This document shows positions 1 through 12,577 of a stretch of 64,000 bases of DNA, piece by piece; the first letter of the stretch is position 1, and every line of letters begins with the position of its first letter. Made by a program: the position numbers and the translations under genes. Source of the stretch: Neofusicoccum parvum (Eukaryota > Ascomycota > Dothideomycetes > Botryosphaeriales > Botryosphaeriaceae); the NCBI GenBank assembly GCA_020912385.1, contig CP087214.1, positions 1,426,001-1,490,000 of the forward strand, in the 5' to 3' direction. Below the pieces are notes generated by a model. It made no database searches and was not told the origin of the DNA. It saw nothing but the letters and a program-made list of their open reading frames with translations.

Positions 1-1266
1 GGAAAGTTCTACTATAACATGAGTCTCGAGATGATCGAAGAGCGTCTAGCTCACGGGTACTACAAGAGGCCGATTGACTACTTCGAGGACTGCAAAACCC
101 TTGTTAAAGATGCGGTGACTTCTGGGGACATGGATCGCATTGTTAAGGCCAACGAGATTTTCGCCAACGTTGAAGTTGACGTCACGCATCTCCGGGATGT
201 CCGTCCTGAGCTTGTGGACGCTTGCGAGGGCGTTTACAAGAGGGAGCAGGAGCGCCTTAAGGCATTGGAAGAGGAAGTAAGGAAGCAGGGAACCCAGAAC
301 GGTCACGAAGTGGTCGGCATCCGCGCAAATGTTCCTCCAGCCGACGGCCAGTCTCACATTGCGTCGGATAACACAGGTCCCATCGTCCTTGACGCTGACG
401 ATACTGGCGTAAAGCACATGCCACCGATCACGCCAACCCATCCTATCAGGCCAAGCCCGCTGTCAAACGGTGTATCGGCGTCGGATAACACAGACAATAA
501 CCACCGCCACAGCAACGGCTCGGCTGGCTTTGGGGACGATAGCGCACACCTGGACGACAGCCAGGACCCCGACTCACAGCATCGCGACAAGCGACAAAAG
601 CTCGCCGAGGACACCCAGCAGAGTGCTCCCAACACACAGACCTACAACCGGTCCCAGAGATCCGGGCACACTCAGATGGCTCCTAACACCCAGCCAGGTG
701 ACTACCAGAACAGTGCGTCCACCACGACTTCTGGCCAAAAGACATCCGACCATTCTTCAGTGCCCTACTCCAACACTCAGAGCACCATTCATGGTGTTGC
801 GCCTGGCCAACACCCCGACTTTGCGAGTGGGCCTGCTCAGTCGGGAGGCTCCCAGATTCCAGACACTCAGGAGCCGTTTGCTAGTAGCCAGCCATCGAAT
901 TCACAGCAATCGCAATCATCGCAGTCGCACTTTGCTGCCCCTCTGATGCCTCCCGCGCGTCAAGAGCCCAAGATCGGCTCCCTGCTCAACAGCAACGAGC
1001 AACAGCCCGAACCTCATCTCATCCTTGATGATGGTGAGCTCAGTCAGTTCCATACTGAGCTTGTCCGTCGCAGCTCTGGCTTGTCTGTCGAACAGCTTGA
1101 GCAGGTCAACTCGTCCATGATGGCAGCCATTTGGAAGGAGCGCGGCGATTGGAACCGCATTCGTGTCATGCACAGCGCTCTCGCAGCATTCAACGAGACC
1201 ATCCGCGATATTGAAGAGATGCAGAAGGTGTGGCCTCCCAGCCAAGAGAAGCAGAACAAGCAGTAG
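1..1266 (+). CDS. YTA7: Yta7/ATAD2-type bromodomain AAA ATPase, C-terminal part (5' truncated by window)
   Basis: Open from base 1 to the TAG at 1264-1266 (421 residues), so the start lies outside the window. The first ~65 residues (KFYYNMSLEMIEERL, GYYKRPIDYFEDC, KANEIFANVEVDVTHL) match my recollection of the second half of the bromodomain in fungal Yta7/ATAD2 proteins, and the last ~60 residues (HTELVRRSSGLSVEQLEQV, then a helical WKERGDWNR segment) match their conserved C-terminal tail. Between them is a long low-complexity linker rich in Ser, Gln, Asn, Thr and Asp. Yta7 is a chromatin-associated AAA+ ATPase that acts on histone H3 and nucleosome density. The AAA domains are not in this window, so the assignment rests on the tail only. 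An ATG at 19 is in frame but internal to the bromodomain and is not the start. Confidence 0.8.
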   Translation, partial: GKFYYNMSLEMIEERLAHGYYKRPIDYFEDCKTLVKDAVTSGDMDRIVKANEIFANVEVDVTHLRDVRPELVDACEGVYKREQERLKALEEEVRKQGTQNGHEVVGIRANVPPADGQSHIASDNTGPIVLDADDTGVKHMPPITPTHPIRPSPLSNGVSASDNTDNNHRHSNGSAGFGDDSAHLDDSQDPDSQHRDKRQKLAEDTQQSAPNTQTYNRSQRSGHTQMAPNTQPGDYQNSASTTTSGQKTSDHSSVPYSNTQSTIHGVAPGQHPDFASGPAQSGGSQIPDTQEPFASSQPSNSQQSQSSQSHFAAPLMPPARQEPKIGSLLNSNEQQPEPHLILDDGELSQFHTELVRRSSGLSVEQLEQVNSSMMAAIWKERGDWNRIRVMHSALAAFNETIRDIEEMQKVWPPSQEKQNKQ

Positions 1267-2201
1267 TTCTCTCCTCCCTTCGACTTGTTCAACTATCTTC
1301 GTCTTCGTAGTTATGACGACTACGCAGCATCCAGTGGGCTTCTTCATCATTGTTTTCTTGTTTTCTCTTTTTTTGAACTATTGACGGCGAACACGGGCGG
1401 CGGCTTTTTTGCGGATACAGAGAGAAATCATTACCTCATGGCGATCTCCTCTTGTTTCTTCTCCCCGGCTTGGGATATGGAAATGACTGACTGGGGTTTT
1501 TTTGCGGATTGCGGATTTACGGATCTTTTTTTCTTTCTCACACCCGTCTCGAAAGAAGAAAAAGGGCATTGCTGGTGTGTTGCGTCTTGTTTCTTCCCCG
1601 GTTTTGGGATAGGGAAAGACCCGGTTTGGCGGACGGAACTTGCGGATTATTCTTCCACTCTGTCTCTGCCGCCTTTTGATGGGTGGAGAGAGAGGCATTA
1701 GTGGTGTGCGGTTTGCGGCACAAAAAGGAGAAGAAGAGCCTTTGGCTTCTTGGGCTTTTTCTCCACTTCTTCAGATACAAGCTTGTACAGTAGGATAGTA
1801 TGGAAATGAAACGCGTGCTGATTGGTGCTTGTGCCTTGTGGCGATGACGGCGGAGAGATGAAGCATTAACAGAGACGAAGAAGCGCTGTAGGAAATGAAC
1901 TAGGATACACGGATGCTTGGACGGCCGAGAGACTCGAGACCGCGTGTGCATGCGGAACATTTGCACAAACAGCATTGTTGAAGTGAAAAGTGTGAAGTCA
2001 ACAAGGGCGATTTTATATTCGGGTATCGAAGTGCAAGGGAATAGAAGACCCCATTTATCCATGATCGCGTCAAACCCTTTTCCGAACAAAAAGCAAACCC
2101 GCTGCAAATAAGACATGTTGAATTCCCAACCAGCCAACTTCCTCCAACATCATTCAACCAGGAGAGGTATCCAATCCACGCCCAATATATGTTCTGCTCG
2201 C
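1267..2201. other. Convergent intergenic region, no gene seen
   Basis: Lies between the Yta7 stop and the stop of the glucanase on the opposite strand. Short ORFs here show no domain or splice logic. The only structure noticed is the diverged tandem duplication in its first half. Confidence 0.6.
1380..1730. repeat. Diverged tandem duplication, period about 130-140 bp
   Basis: TCTTGTTTCTTC followed by CCCCGG and TTGGGATA occurs at about 1450 and again at about 1585, and GCGGATT at about 1504 and 1642. GGCATT-GTGGTGTG occurs at about 1565 and 1693. The copies differ by many substitutions and small indels. They sit in the 3' flank of the Yta7-like gene. Confidence 0.5.
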
Positions 2202-4559
<2,358 letters not shown>

Positions 4560-5042
4560 TCACAGCCCGTCCGCGACCGCAACCAAGCCGACAACCCCGC
4601 CCGCCAGCGCCAGCCCGGCCCTCACCATGTTCATCCACTTCCATCGCTTGAGACCCTCCACCACCCCGTTCTCGCCCACCTTCTCCCTCACCTTCTCATC
4701 CCTTGCCGCACCAACCAGCGCCTCGATCGTTCCCATCATCGCCGCTCTCGTCCAGGCCAAAGTCCCGATCGTCAGAGCCGCTGCCGCCGCGAAGCTGGCT
4801 CTTTTCTCGGGCTGCAAGTAAGCGGACACGCCCGACGACAGCGTCGAGAAGAGCGCGAGAGGCACGACTGTGATGGCGCCGCGGTAGTAGAACTCCTCGA
4901 AGATGGACGTGCTTGTTGAGCTCGGGAAACGGTAGAGTATTGGGAGAGTGAGGTGTGACGATGAGAAGTAGATGCCCGACAGGTAGATGGAAGATGTAAA
5001 CCCCAAGATGGAAGTTGTACGTAGGAGGGTGGTTTGGTCCAT
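4560..5042 (-). CDS. DUF1772 (anthrone-oxygenase-like) small membrane protein
   Basis: Single-exon ORF of 160 residues. Hydrophobic segments at about residues 8-40, 55-75, 82-105 and 138-158 give a four-helix membrane layout. The arrangement (hydrophobic N-terminus, EFYYRGAITVVPLALFSTL, a WTRAAMMGTIEAL segment, amphipathic KVREKVGENG stretch, terminal Gly/Ala helix) is what I associate with DUF1772, which includes the anthrone oxygenases of polyketide pathways (HypC-type). No polyketide genes are nearby, so a role in secondary metabolism is not supported here; many DUF1772 proteins have no known function. A TATATC on the minus strand about 105 bp upstream could be the core promoter. Confidence 0.75.
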   Translation of the reverse strand: MDQTTLLRTTSILGFTSSIYLSGIYFSSSHLTLPILYRFPSSTSTSIFEEFYYRGAITVVPLALFSTLSSGVSAYLQPEKRASFAAAAALTIGTLAWTRAAMMGTIEALVGAARDEKVREKVGENGVVEGLKRWKWMNMVRAGLALAGGVVGLVAVADGL

Positions 5043-8000
5043 CTTCGATGAGGATGAGAATTTGTTGGGTGGGAAGGGTCACTTGAGGGAGTATCAGAGC
5101 TGGACTGAGACGTTTGAACTCCTTTTTCGCTGATGATCTGAGAAGGGGATATATGCAGCTGCCTGAAGGTGTTGACGTAGGTGTATCAGTGGGATCTAAG
5201 CTTCCTCCGCTTCCACAGCGCCCCGCACTCTCAACCTCCCGCATTCGGACGTAAGCAAAGCCACGTCGCGGGACCGGAGATTCTGCTCACCACCACTATA
5301 GCCTCAATGTAGCCATGAGTGGATGGCGTCGGTCCAGGCCTACTTCAGCCGTCGACGAACAGAGGGCCCCACCAAGGCGATGTGCAACCGTTCGTAGCGC
5401 AGCAGAGGCAGCCTTGGCGCGCCAGAGCGCAGCACGGCACGGCGGCACAACGCAGCTTCCGGAGGCGTTCCAAAGCATGCGCTAACGACGCGGTGCTAGC
5501 CAAAGGCAAACCGGCCGCCCACATGATCGTGAACCTGGACCACCACATGCTGAGAGGGGACACCAAAAGCATACCTCTGATCTGGCAAGCAATCTTACGA
5601 CAGTCACATCATCGGCGGCGCTTCTGAAACGCGTGCGAAGTGGCATGGTCTCTCCCGAAATTGAGCTCGAGGCGACGAGGAACGTCGCTCGGCAGAGAGA
5701 AGCCGCGCGCCTGTGCTGTGTGCGACAACAGCATCAGCGTGTCGTCGTGGCACAGCTGGGATGTACTCTTCTGCAAGCTACTACAGGACAGCCTTCCCCT
5801 CCGTGGCCAGATCGCAAAGTATTGTACCAAGTTCTCGTATGGGCAGTCGAAACACCCGTCTGGGTGCAAATGTGCAGTGCAAGGCACGCCCAACTCATCC
5901 GGATGAATGCTTTACCTTCCCGTCAAGACGCGCGCGTGTGGCAGTTCCCGAAGCAATCTCGTGCGTTGCTGAGCAGCGCGAAGGCCTTGAGCAAAGGAAG
6001 AACGGCGCGAAATCGACGCAGAAGCAAACATTAACTTCCAGTCAGATGATGTGCTAACCACCACAGCGCTCGGCAGAATACCGGACGTCCGTGACAGTCG
6101 ATGTCCGAGACGATCAAGGCGATATGTGCTCTAGCCTGGCTGCTGGCGTGCGGCTTGATTCCAGATTCTGAAATAGCCTCTCGAGCCGCCCAGCTCCGCT
6201 CGGATTTATCGCGCGTTCATGCTCCTCTTCCGCTCCAAGGCCAAGGTGTGAAGAAACCGCCCTGCTGGAAGAGACGTCACCCGTCCTACGGCTCAATTGC
6301 CTTTGGCGAGGCAAAATTTTCCCTCGAGGCGCTTAGAATTCCCGGGACAGGCTAAGGGTGGCTTCTCGGCTTCAAAGACAACCTTTCTTTTCCGGCGTGG
6401 GCCCGGTGCTTGTCGCGGCCGCGCAATGCCGCAAGGACAGGCGCACTGACAACGGCGGAGCGAGGCAGACAGGGCCGGGCCGTTGCCGTTGTTTCGTGTG
6501 TAGATCCGCGCAAACCGGTCAATGGACACCTATGGAATGCCGTATGCCCCGAATTCCCAGCGCCGCGGGGTCACTTGTCAGTGGCGATGTTCCTCAACTC
6601 TCAGGCCATGAGTTCGTGCGGTGCCTCCACCTGCGGACGGGGCGACTCCATCGCCAGCGGACTCGCAATTGATCCGAGCGCTTAGATGTGCTGATCCGAA
6701 TCGTCAGGCCGGGATCAGGCGCGCGATTGCCACGGCCGCCCGCTATTCTCGCCTGCCTGGGCCGGCTGAAGAGCGGCTTGGCTCTGGCACGAGGCAGTCT
6801 TGCGGCGGCAGTGCCGGTGCGATCGCCTCGCGTGGAGCTGCTCGCGCCCCGCCGCCAGCCAGAGCGGCTTCGGCGCGGACTGCTGGACGCAGCGGCTGGG
6901 CCGGGCAGAGTGGGCTCGTCCAGGGCGCGGGCGGGAGCGGACGGGAGGCGTGGGGACTGAGCGCGCGCGCGCGGAGGCGGCAGACGGCAGACGGCAGACG
7001 GCAGGCCGCGCTCGCCTAACGCTCCCGATCGGGCTGCGGCGTTGCGCAGGCCTCGCGCTCCGGACGGCGCGCGCCAGGGCGTCTCCTGAATCACGACCTC
7101 TTTCCTCTTGCAACGGGCGCGCCGCGAGAGGGCGCCCGGGGCCCCGGAGCAGCCAATCACCAGCGCCGCGGCGCGCCAAAAGTGGTGTTTCAGCAGCTGC
7201 AGAATCGCTTCGCCGCCAGGTGATCGCGCTTCTACGGCGCACGCGACTGGCCCGGCCGCTGCGGCGCGGACAACCACCACAAAGCGCCCGAAACCACGCC
7301 CGTGCCGGCCTCGCTGCCCGCGGCGGTCTCAGCCCTACTGCGCCAGCAATGGCTATCGAGGATCTGGTCCCTTGCAGAAAGCCAGGAAACAATGCGGCCT
7401 CGCTCCCGAGACCACTCACGAGGCAGCGTGCAGCCTTAGCCGCCCACCGCAACGATAGCCGCCGAACCGTAATTCCGCTCCAGCAGCCAGGCCCATACGC
7501 GCCAGCCAGCCTCTGCCGCTTCACTAAAAACAGCAGTCCTCCCAAGGCCGCGCACCCCTGCTGCCCAGGCCCCGCCGCTGGATCCCAGACCGATTTGGCG
7601 ACCTCAGAGAATGGCCGCACCGCCCGCCCGGCCACTCACAGGGCCGCGTGCCCACGGCATCACACTTTTTCGACGGAGCGCCTATGTACGCGGCTGTCGG
7701 CTGTCCGTTTCAGGTGCTGAAATGACGATTAAATTCCATAACGGGGCCTTTCTGAGCCGCATTGGCGACTAAAGGGACCGGAAAGCGTTTCACGCGCCCC
7801 GGCTACGGTAGGCCATTGGAATGGGCGCAGCCACCGTAATTGCGGTGTCGATGTGTTGGGTTGGTCCCTCAGTTGCTGCTGTGCCGCAGATTTTGGTATA
7901 TGAACAGCGGGGCGCAAGCCTTGGGCCAGCTCTGTTTTGCTTGCTCTCCAGATGCCTTCTCAGGAACACTGACCAACGAGTGCTCTTGTTCCATTTCCTT

Positions 8001-8236
8001 TTCCTTGATCTCTTTCCTCGTTTCCTTATTGTGCCTGTGTTGTCTTAGTACCGCATCACCACAGTCTCGGGTTGCAGAATCACCGTCCTCCGTCGACCTC
8101 TTAATCCTAATCCCGCCTGGCTCCTGTCGTTTCCTGATCAGCCTACTGTTCTCTCCACACACTGGAGCATCCGGCGCCCTCCCGACCTCTCCAAACCAAG
8201 CCCGAACCATAGACACAACATCCTCCTGACTTCCCA
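5043..8236. other. 3.2-kb gene-free stretch with GC-rich block and one inverted-repeat element
   Basis: No ORF shows a recognisable domain or spliceable structure. From about 6400 to 7720 the sequence is very GC-rich and long ORFs open on both strands at once (306 codons each), which is a compositional effect. A heptamer tandem repeat (GGCAGAC, about three copies) lies near 6976-7003. The last ~300 bp before 8237 are pyrimidine-rich, as expected for a fungal promoter/5' UTR of the Myb-like gene. Confidence 0.55.
5818..5958. repeat. Foldback (MITE-like) inverted-repeat element, copy A
   Basis: Inner arms ACACCCGTCTGGGTGC (about 5852-5867) and TCATCCGGATGAATGCTTT (5895-5913) match the arms of the copy at 10863-10996 with substitutions. 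Outer AGTATTG and GCAATC motifs bound a ~140-bp unit, close to the 134 bp of the best copy. The palindrome TCATCCGGATGA lies inside the right arm. Confidence 0.5.
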
Positions 8237-9005
8237 ATGCCGAAAGAAGTCAGAGCACCCTCTCATCCCCACCGGGTCGCGCCAATCAGCCTTCCAACAC
8301 AGCAGTCATCATCCAGCAGAGAAGCTCGGGGCGTGGCGCAATGGCTGAAGGAAGACGACGAACGACTCATGGAGGCCCGTAAATCGGGCCTCAACTGGCA
8401 GCCTATCGCCGAGCGGTATTTCCCGAACAAGACGCCCAATGCGTGCCGGAAGCGCCACGAACGCCTTATGGAACGCCAGAATGCCCAGGACCTGGACGGC
8501 GTCAAGCTCGAGGTGCTTGCACGCGAGTACATGAACGTCCGGAAGGAGATGTGGAGCATTCTCGCGGACCGGGTTGGAGAAAAGTGGGCCACGGTGGAGG
8601 CTAAGGTGAGCAATGGATCTCCACCCTGCCCGCCCTGGAGGCGTGGAGGGCAGGCCGGAAGTGTCGGTCCGCTAACGTGGTCGTCCGCAGTGCATGGAGC
8701 GCGGGCTCAAGAACCTCCAGGCAGCGTACCGGGCCGGACAGCGCAAGGAACGAGACAACTACGAGGGCGATAGCGGACGAGGTAACTTCTACGAAGGCGA
8801 CAGCGGCATCGGGTGCTCGGATGCTGAGAACGAGGTAGAGGACTACTCGTCGTCGCTCGAGGCCGGCCCGAGCCATGGCGGACATCAGCAGCAGCCGCAG
8901 CCCGGCCCGGCTGGAGGCTACCACACGACGCAGAGGGGCGGCCCCTCGATCCAGTCAATGCTCTCGCCTGAGCCACACCCAGGACACCACGCGCCACAGG
9001 GCTGA
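8237..9005 (+). CDS. Myb/SANT-like DNA-binding protein
   Basis: join(8237..8605, 8691..9005), 227 residues. Residues ~33-80 form one Myb-like repeat: WLKEDDERLMEARKSGLNW, then IAERYFPNKTPNACRKRHERLM, the helix pattern and basic NACRKRHERL recognition segment common in fungal single-repeat Myb-like proteins. A second helical segment (EVLAREYMNVRKEMWSILADRVGEKWATVEAKCMERGLKNL) crosses the intron. The tail is acidic then Gly/Gln/Pro-rich, ending with SIQSMLSPEP. The 85-nt intron is phase 0 with GTGAGC, a CTAAC branch point and CAG; reading through it gives an abrupt change to Pro/Gly/Arg-rich sequence. Likely nuclear; target genes cannot be told from sequence. Confidence 0.82.
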
Positions 9006-9746
9006 GGGCGCGGCGGCCGCGGCGGAGGAGTGGTGCGGAACGGGCCCGTGACGATCTCCGGGCCGGCGGCGCAACGAGTTTCCTTGTGTAATACTGTTTC
9101 TTGCCTTTTCTCTTTCTTCTGCGGGTGCGGATGGCTCTGTACTACTGCCTCATATACCACGGGAGGGACTCGGGAGGGTCGTTTGCTTTGGGCGTTGCCA
9201 CTGGCGGAGGCGGGTTTGCTGATTCCTGGGGCTGCGATTGGCCGCGTTTGCGCGCACTACATAGACCGGGGCAAACGTTTGCTGCCGGCGGGAGATTCGA
9301 GGGAGCGGCTAAAGAGGCAGCTTGCGTAGACAAGACGCGCCATGCAGGCCCCTCCCGCGGCGTGGCATTGCTTCTGCGCGTCCGAGCTGAAGCTTGGCAG
9401 GGCGCTGGCAGGCCGCCGGGCGGGCGCCAAGCGCTGCGCCCCCCAGCAGCGTCGCAATATAGCAGTTTCACGCTTACTTCACACTGGCTCCCATTCGGCG
9501 GCGGGGGTGGAGACTGCAGAGAAATAGGAGGCTCGGGCGGGCTGGCGGCCGTAAAGCGCAGGCGATGACGAATGCGCCGAGCTGCACACCACTGGGCGGC
9601 GGCCATTCCGCCGGGCCCTGTCAGAATCTTGCCCGCAAACCGCAGCTGTGATCTTTTGCGCAGCACCGAACACCCAGGCGACCTCTGCAGCCGAGCCGGG
9701 GAGCGCGCTGAAGTCTGTCCTTGCCGCTAGCCGTCGTCTTTCCCTT
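9006..9746. other. Intergenic, no gene seen
   Basis: 3' flank of the Myb-like gene and GC-rich 5' flank of the CDF transporter. Small ORFs here are not supported. Confidence 0.55.
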
Positions 9747-11767
9747 ATGCTCGCGCGCGTTGCCCGCAGCAATGGCGCGTCGTCCCTGTCCGTGTTACGC
9801 GTCGTGCGGCCGTGGGACCGGCTGCGAGTGACGGCCGGCGGAGGGCCACGTTCATCTTGCGCCTCGACCTCCTCCCAATCCTTCACCACCAGCCGGCTGC
9901 TTAAACAGCTGGCCCGCCGCACCCTCTCGACCTCGCCCGCTCACCCTCCGACCCCACCGCCCTCGCTGCTCGCTTCCCGGACGCCCCCAACGCTGCGAGT
10001 CCCCGCCACGCCCCCAGCAGCCCTCACCTGCTCGCGCTGCTCCGTCTTCACCACCGCCGTCCACCATCGCCCCGGCAGCTTGCGCCAGCTGAAGACCGTA
10101 AACCCAGCCATGAGCGCGACCCAGACCCGCGCCCACGCCGGCCACGGCCACGGCCACGGCCACGGCCACCACCACCACGGCACCGACCCCTCGCTGCTGC
10201 TGAGCAAGGACAAGGGCGACGCCGCCGTGCGCATCACGCGACTCGGCCTGCTGCTCAATGTCGTGCTCGCCATCGGCAAGGGCTTCGCAGGCTACTACTG
10301 GAACAGCAAGAGTGCGTTTCCCCCGTCCCGCGAGGGCTTCCCCTATACCGCTGCGCGCGTCGTGTGTGCGAGCTGAAAGCTGACGTGCGGGGGGGACATC
10401 ACAGTGCTCATTGGCGACGCCTTCCACTCGCTCTCCGACATGGCCTCGGACATCATGACGCTGCTCACGGTCAAGTGGGCGCTGCAGCCGCCGTCGGAGC
10501 GCTACCCCACGGGCTTCGGCAAGATCGAGTGCCTGGGCAGCTTGGGCGTGTCGTCGATACTGCTGCTAGGCGGCCTGGGCATCGGCTGGAGCGCCGTGCT
10601 CACCCTGAGCAACATGTTCGCGCCTGACCTGGCCGACGCGCTGGCCCACTTCGATTTCCTCGGCCTCGGCCACGGCCACGGCCACGACCACGACCACGGA
10701 CACAGCCACAGCGCTATCGAAATGGCTGCGGCGGTGCCCAGCCTGAACGCGGCCTGGATGCTGATTGCGTCTGCGGGTGTGAAAGAGTGGCTGGTCTATG
10801 CGAGTACGTTCCCAATTCTTCGCCGCTGTTTGTCTGGAGTCTCGTCCGTCGTCGGTTCGGAGAGCATTGCAATACATTCATACCTTTCGGGTACTTGAAG
10901 CATCCGTCCGGATGCGTTTAACATTTTTGTCGCTGCAAATTTGCATCCGGACGAATGCTTCGAGTGTCCATGCAGGTATGCGCGTGTTGCAATGCTTCGC
11001 GAACTAACCACGCAGGCACGAGACCTGCATGCAGCTCCCAATTAGACTCGGAAATGTGTGCTAACTCCCTCCCAGCGCGTAAAGTTGCCCGCGAAAGGAA
11101 GTCCAGCGTGCTCTTCAGCAACGCCATGCACCACCGCATCGACTCGTTCACGGCCCTCCTGACAGCCGCAATCATCATGGCCTCCAACTTCGCCACCAAC
11201 GCCGCGTGGCTCGACCCGGTCGGCTCGCTCATCATCACGGGTATGGTCGTTAAGGCCGGCTACGAGAACCTGTTCCAGGCGCTCAGCGAGCTCATCGACA
11301 TCTCGATCGACGATGAGATCAAGACGCAGGTCCGCCGTGCGACATCCAAGGCACTGACGGACGCGGCGCTGCTCTCGACCGAGACCAATGGCGGCGCGGC
11401 CGGCCCCGTCGAGATCAGGAACGTGCAGGGCGTCAAGTCGGGCCCCAACTACCTGCTGGAGCTCGAGCTGGCGGTGCCCGGCCACTGGTCGGTCGAGCAG
11501 ACCAACGGCGTCGAGGACCTCGTGCGCGCCCGCATCGGCGCAAAGGTGCGCGGCGCCAAGCGTGTCAAGGTCAGGTTCGTCGCCGTCGAGAAGGAGCGCG
11601 ACGGCCCGGACTTCCTCGACGAGTTCATCCCCAGCGACGTCAGCGCCAAGAGCAGTCCTGGCGACCACGACCACGACCACGAGCATGAGCATGAAGGGCA
11701 TGATCACCATCACGAGCACGAGCATAAGCATGAAAAGGCGAACGGCGGTGTTACGAAGAGGAGATGA
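9747..11767 (+). CDS. Mitochondrial-type CDF metal transporter (MMT family) with three His-rich arms
   Basis: join(9747..10311, 10405..10803, 11076..11767), 551 residues. Cation diffusion facilitators export divalent metals (Fe, Mn, Zn) by proton exchange; the MMT branch is mitochondrial. The two metal-site motifs are visible: DAFHSLSD in TM2 and HHRIDS in TM5, followed by the DPVGSLIITGMVV helix and the cytosolic C-terminal domain (QALSELIDISIDDEI). The first ~100 residues are Arg/Ser-rich with few acids, as in a mitochondrial presequence. His-rich tracts occur at the N-side of TM1 (GHGHGHGHGHHHH), in the TM4-5 loop (GHGHDHDHGHSHS) and at the C-terminus. Introns are 93 and 272 nt; the second holds a foldback element. 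The start at 9747 is chosen for the presequence; an in-frame ATG at 9648 would add 33 residues. Confidence 0.88.
10863..10996. repeat. Foldback (MITE-like) inverted-repeat element, best copy, inside intron 2 of the CDF gene
   Basis: Left arm 10863-10915 and right arm 10943-10996 are inverted copies of each other. Cores GAAGCATCCGTCCGGATGC (10897-10915) and the reverse complement of 10943-10961 match at 18 of 19 positions; outer AGCATTGCAA ends also match. A 27-bp AT-richer loop separates the arms. It lies wholly within the 272-nt intron, which is the longest intron in this gene by about threefold. Confidence 0.75.
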
Positions 11768-12158
11768 GGGAAAGAAAGAAAGATTGGATCACGCATGTTT
11801 TTTCATTAAAAGAGAGAGAGAATACCCTTTTGGTTTTATGTGTGTAAAAGGTAGTGGTCGTTGCTGTGCCGTATGTAGAAGTGCTCGTGGGCGACGGCTC
11901 TTCTCCCCCCCTTTTTGGATCAACGGAGGCGTTACTGGCGGTGTTGGATAAAGTCCTTGTCTGCATTGTGTACTATGTTCGAAAAGAAAAAGAAGAGTTG
12001 TTCAAAGATATCGGTCTATCGGTTCCAGAAGAGCTGTGGTTCTGTGATGTCGGAGTTTATGGGTTTTGAGGGTTTGTGTAGTCATGTAGATGAGCTGGGA
12101 ATATACTACTCCACACCTAGTACAGATGCTGCGGGCGGAAGATAGCGTGAGAAGCAAA

Positions 12159-12176
12159 CGTCCTATTTATAGGACG
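12159..12176. repeat. Perfect short palindrome CGTCCTAT-TT-ATAGGACG
   Basis: Eight-base arms with a two-base spacer, 11 bp from the inverted-repeat copy B. It could be part of that element's edge or an independent hairpin. Confidence 0.6.
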
Positions 12177-12187
12177 GATCGAGCCTG

Positions 12188-12309
12188 AATATTGCTTAGC
12201 CGTGTGGAGCTGCAGCATTCGTCCAGATAGCTTTTGCATGTGCTCTGAGTACTTCGCATCCGGATGAAAGCTCTGATTTCCGGTGCGTGATAGGTGTTGA
12301 AAGTAATGT
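12188..12309. repeat. Foldback (MITE-like) inverted-repeat element, copy B
   Basis: AGCATTCGTCCAGATAGC (12214-12231) faces GCATCCGGATGAAAGCT (12256-12272). Both resemble the 19-nt core of the 10863-10996 element, and outer ATATTGC / GTAATGT ends delimit about 122 bp. Confidence 0.5.
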
Positions 12310-12577
12310 CACCCAAGCCGTCTGCTGCAGCACCTCTTTGTAACAGTTTCTTAATCAATGAGTGCAAGGCGCGAATTACGAGTAGATTACAATTTTTACA
12401 CCGCCGGACCCGTGAAAAAAAAAAATACTACGACGCTTAAATCAACCGCAATCTATATGCTCAATCTTTGGAAGACGCCTAGTCCAAATCCAATTTTTTT
12501 TTCTCACCTCCACTCTCAGCATCTCCCACCAACCGTTGCCAACCGACCATCTACGTGAACCTTTTTGCCGTGCTCAC

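Larger units (their letters stand above)
11768..12577. other. Convergent intergenic region holding a second inverted-repeat copy
   Basis: Lies between the CDF stop and the xylulokinase stop. It contains an 18-bp perfect palindrome at 12159-12176 and an inverted-repeat copy at 12188-12309. No gene seen. Confidence 0.6.

Noticed and set aside
6715..7720. Two 306-codon ORFs on opposite strands in the GC-rich block
   Set aside because: Simultaneous opening on both strands, Arg/Ala/Pro-rich products and no motif point to composition rather than coding.
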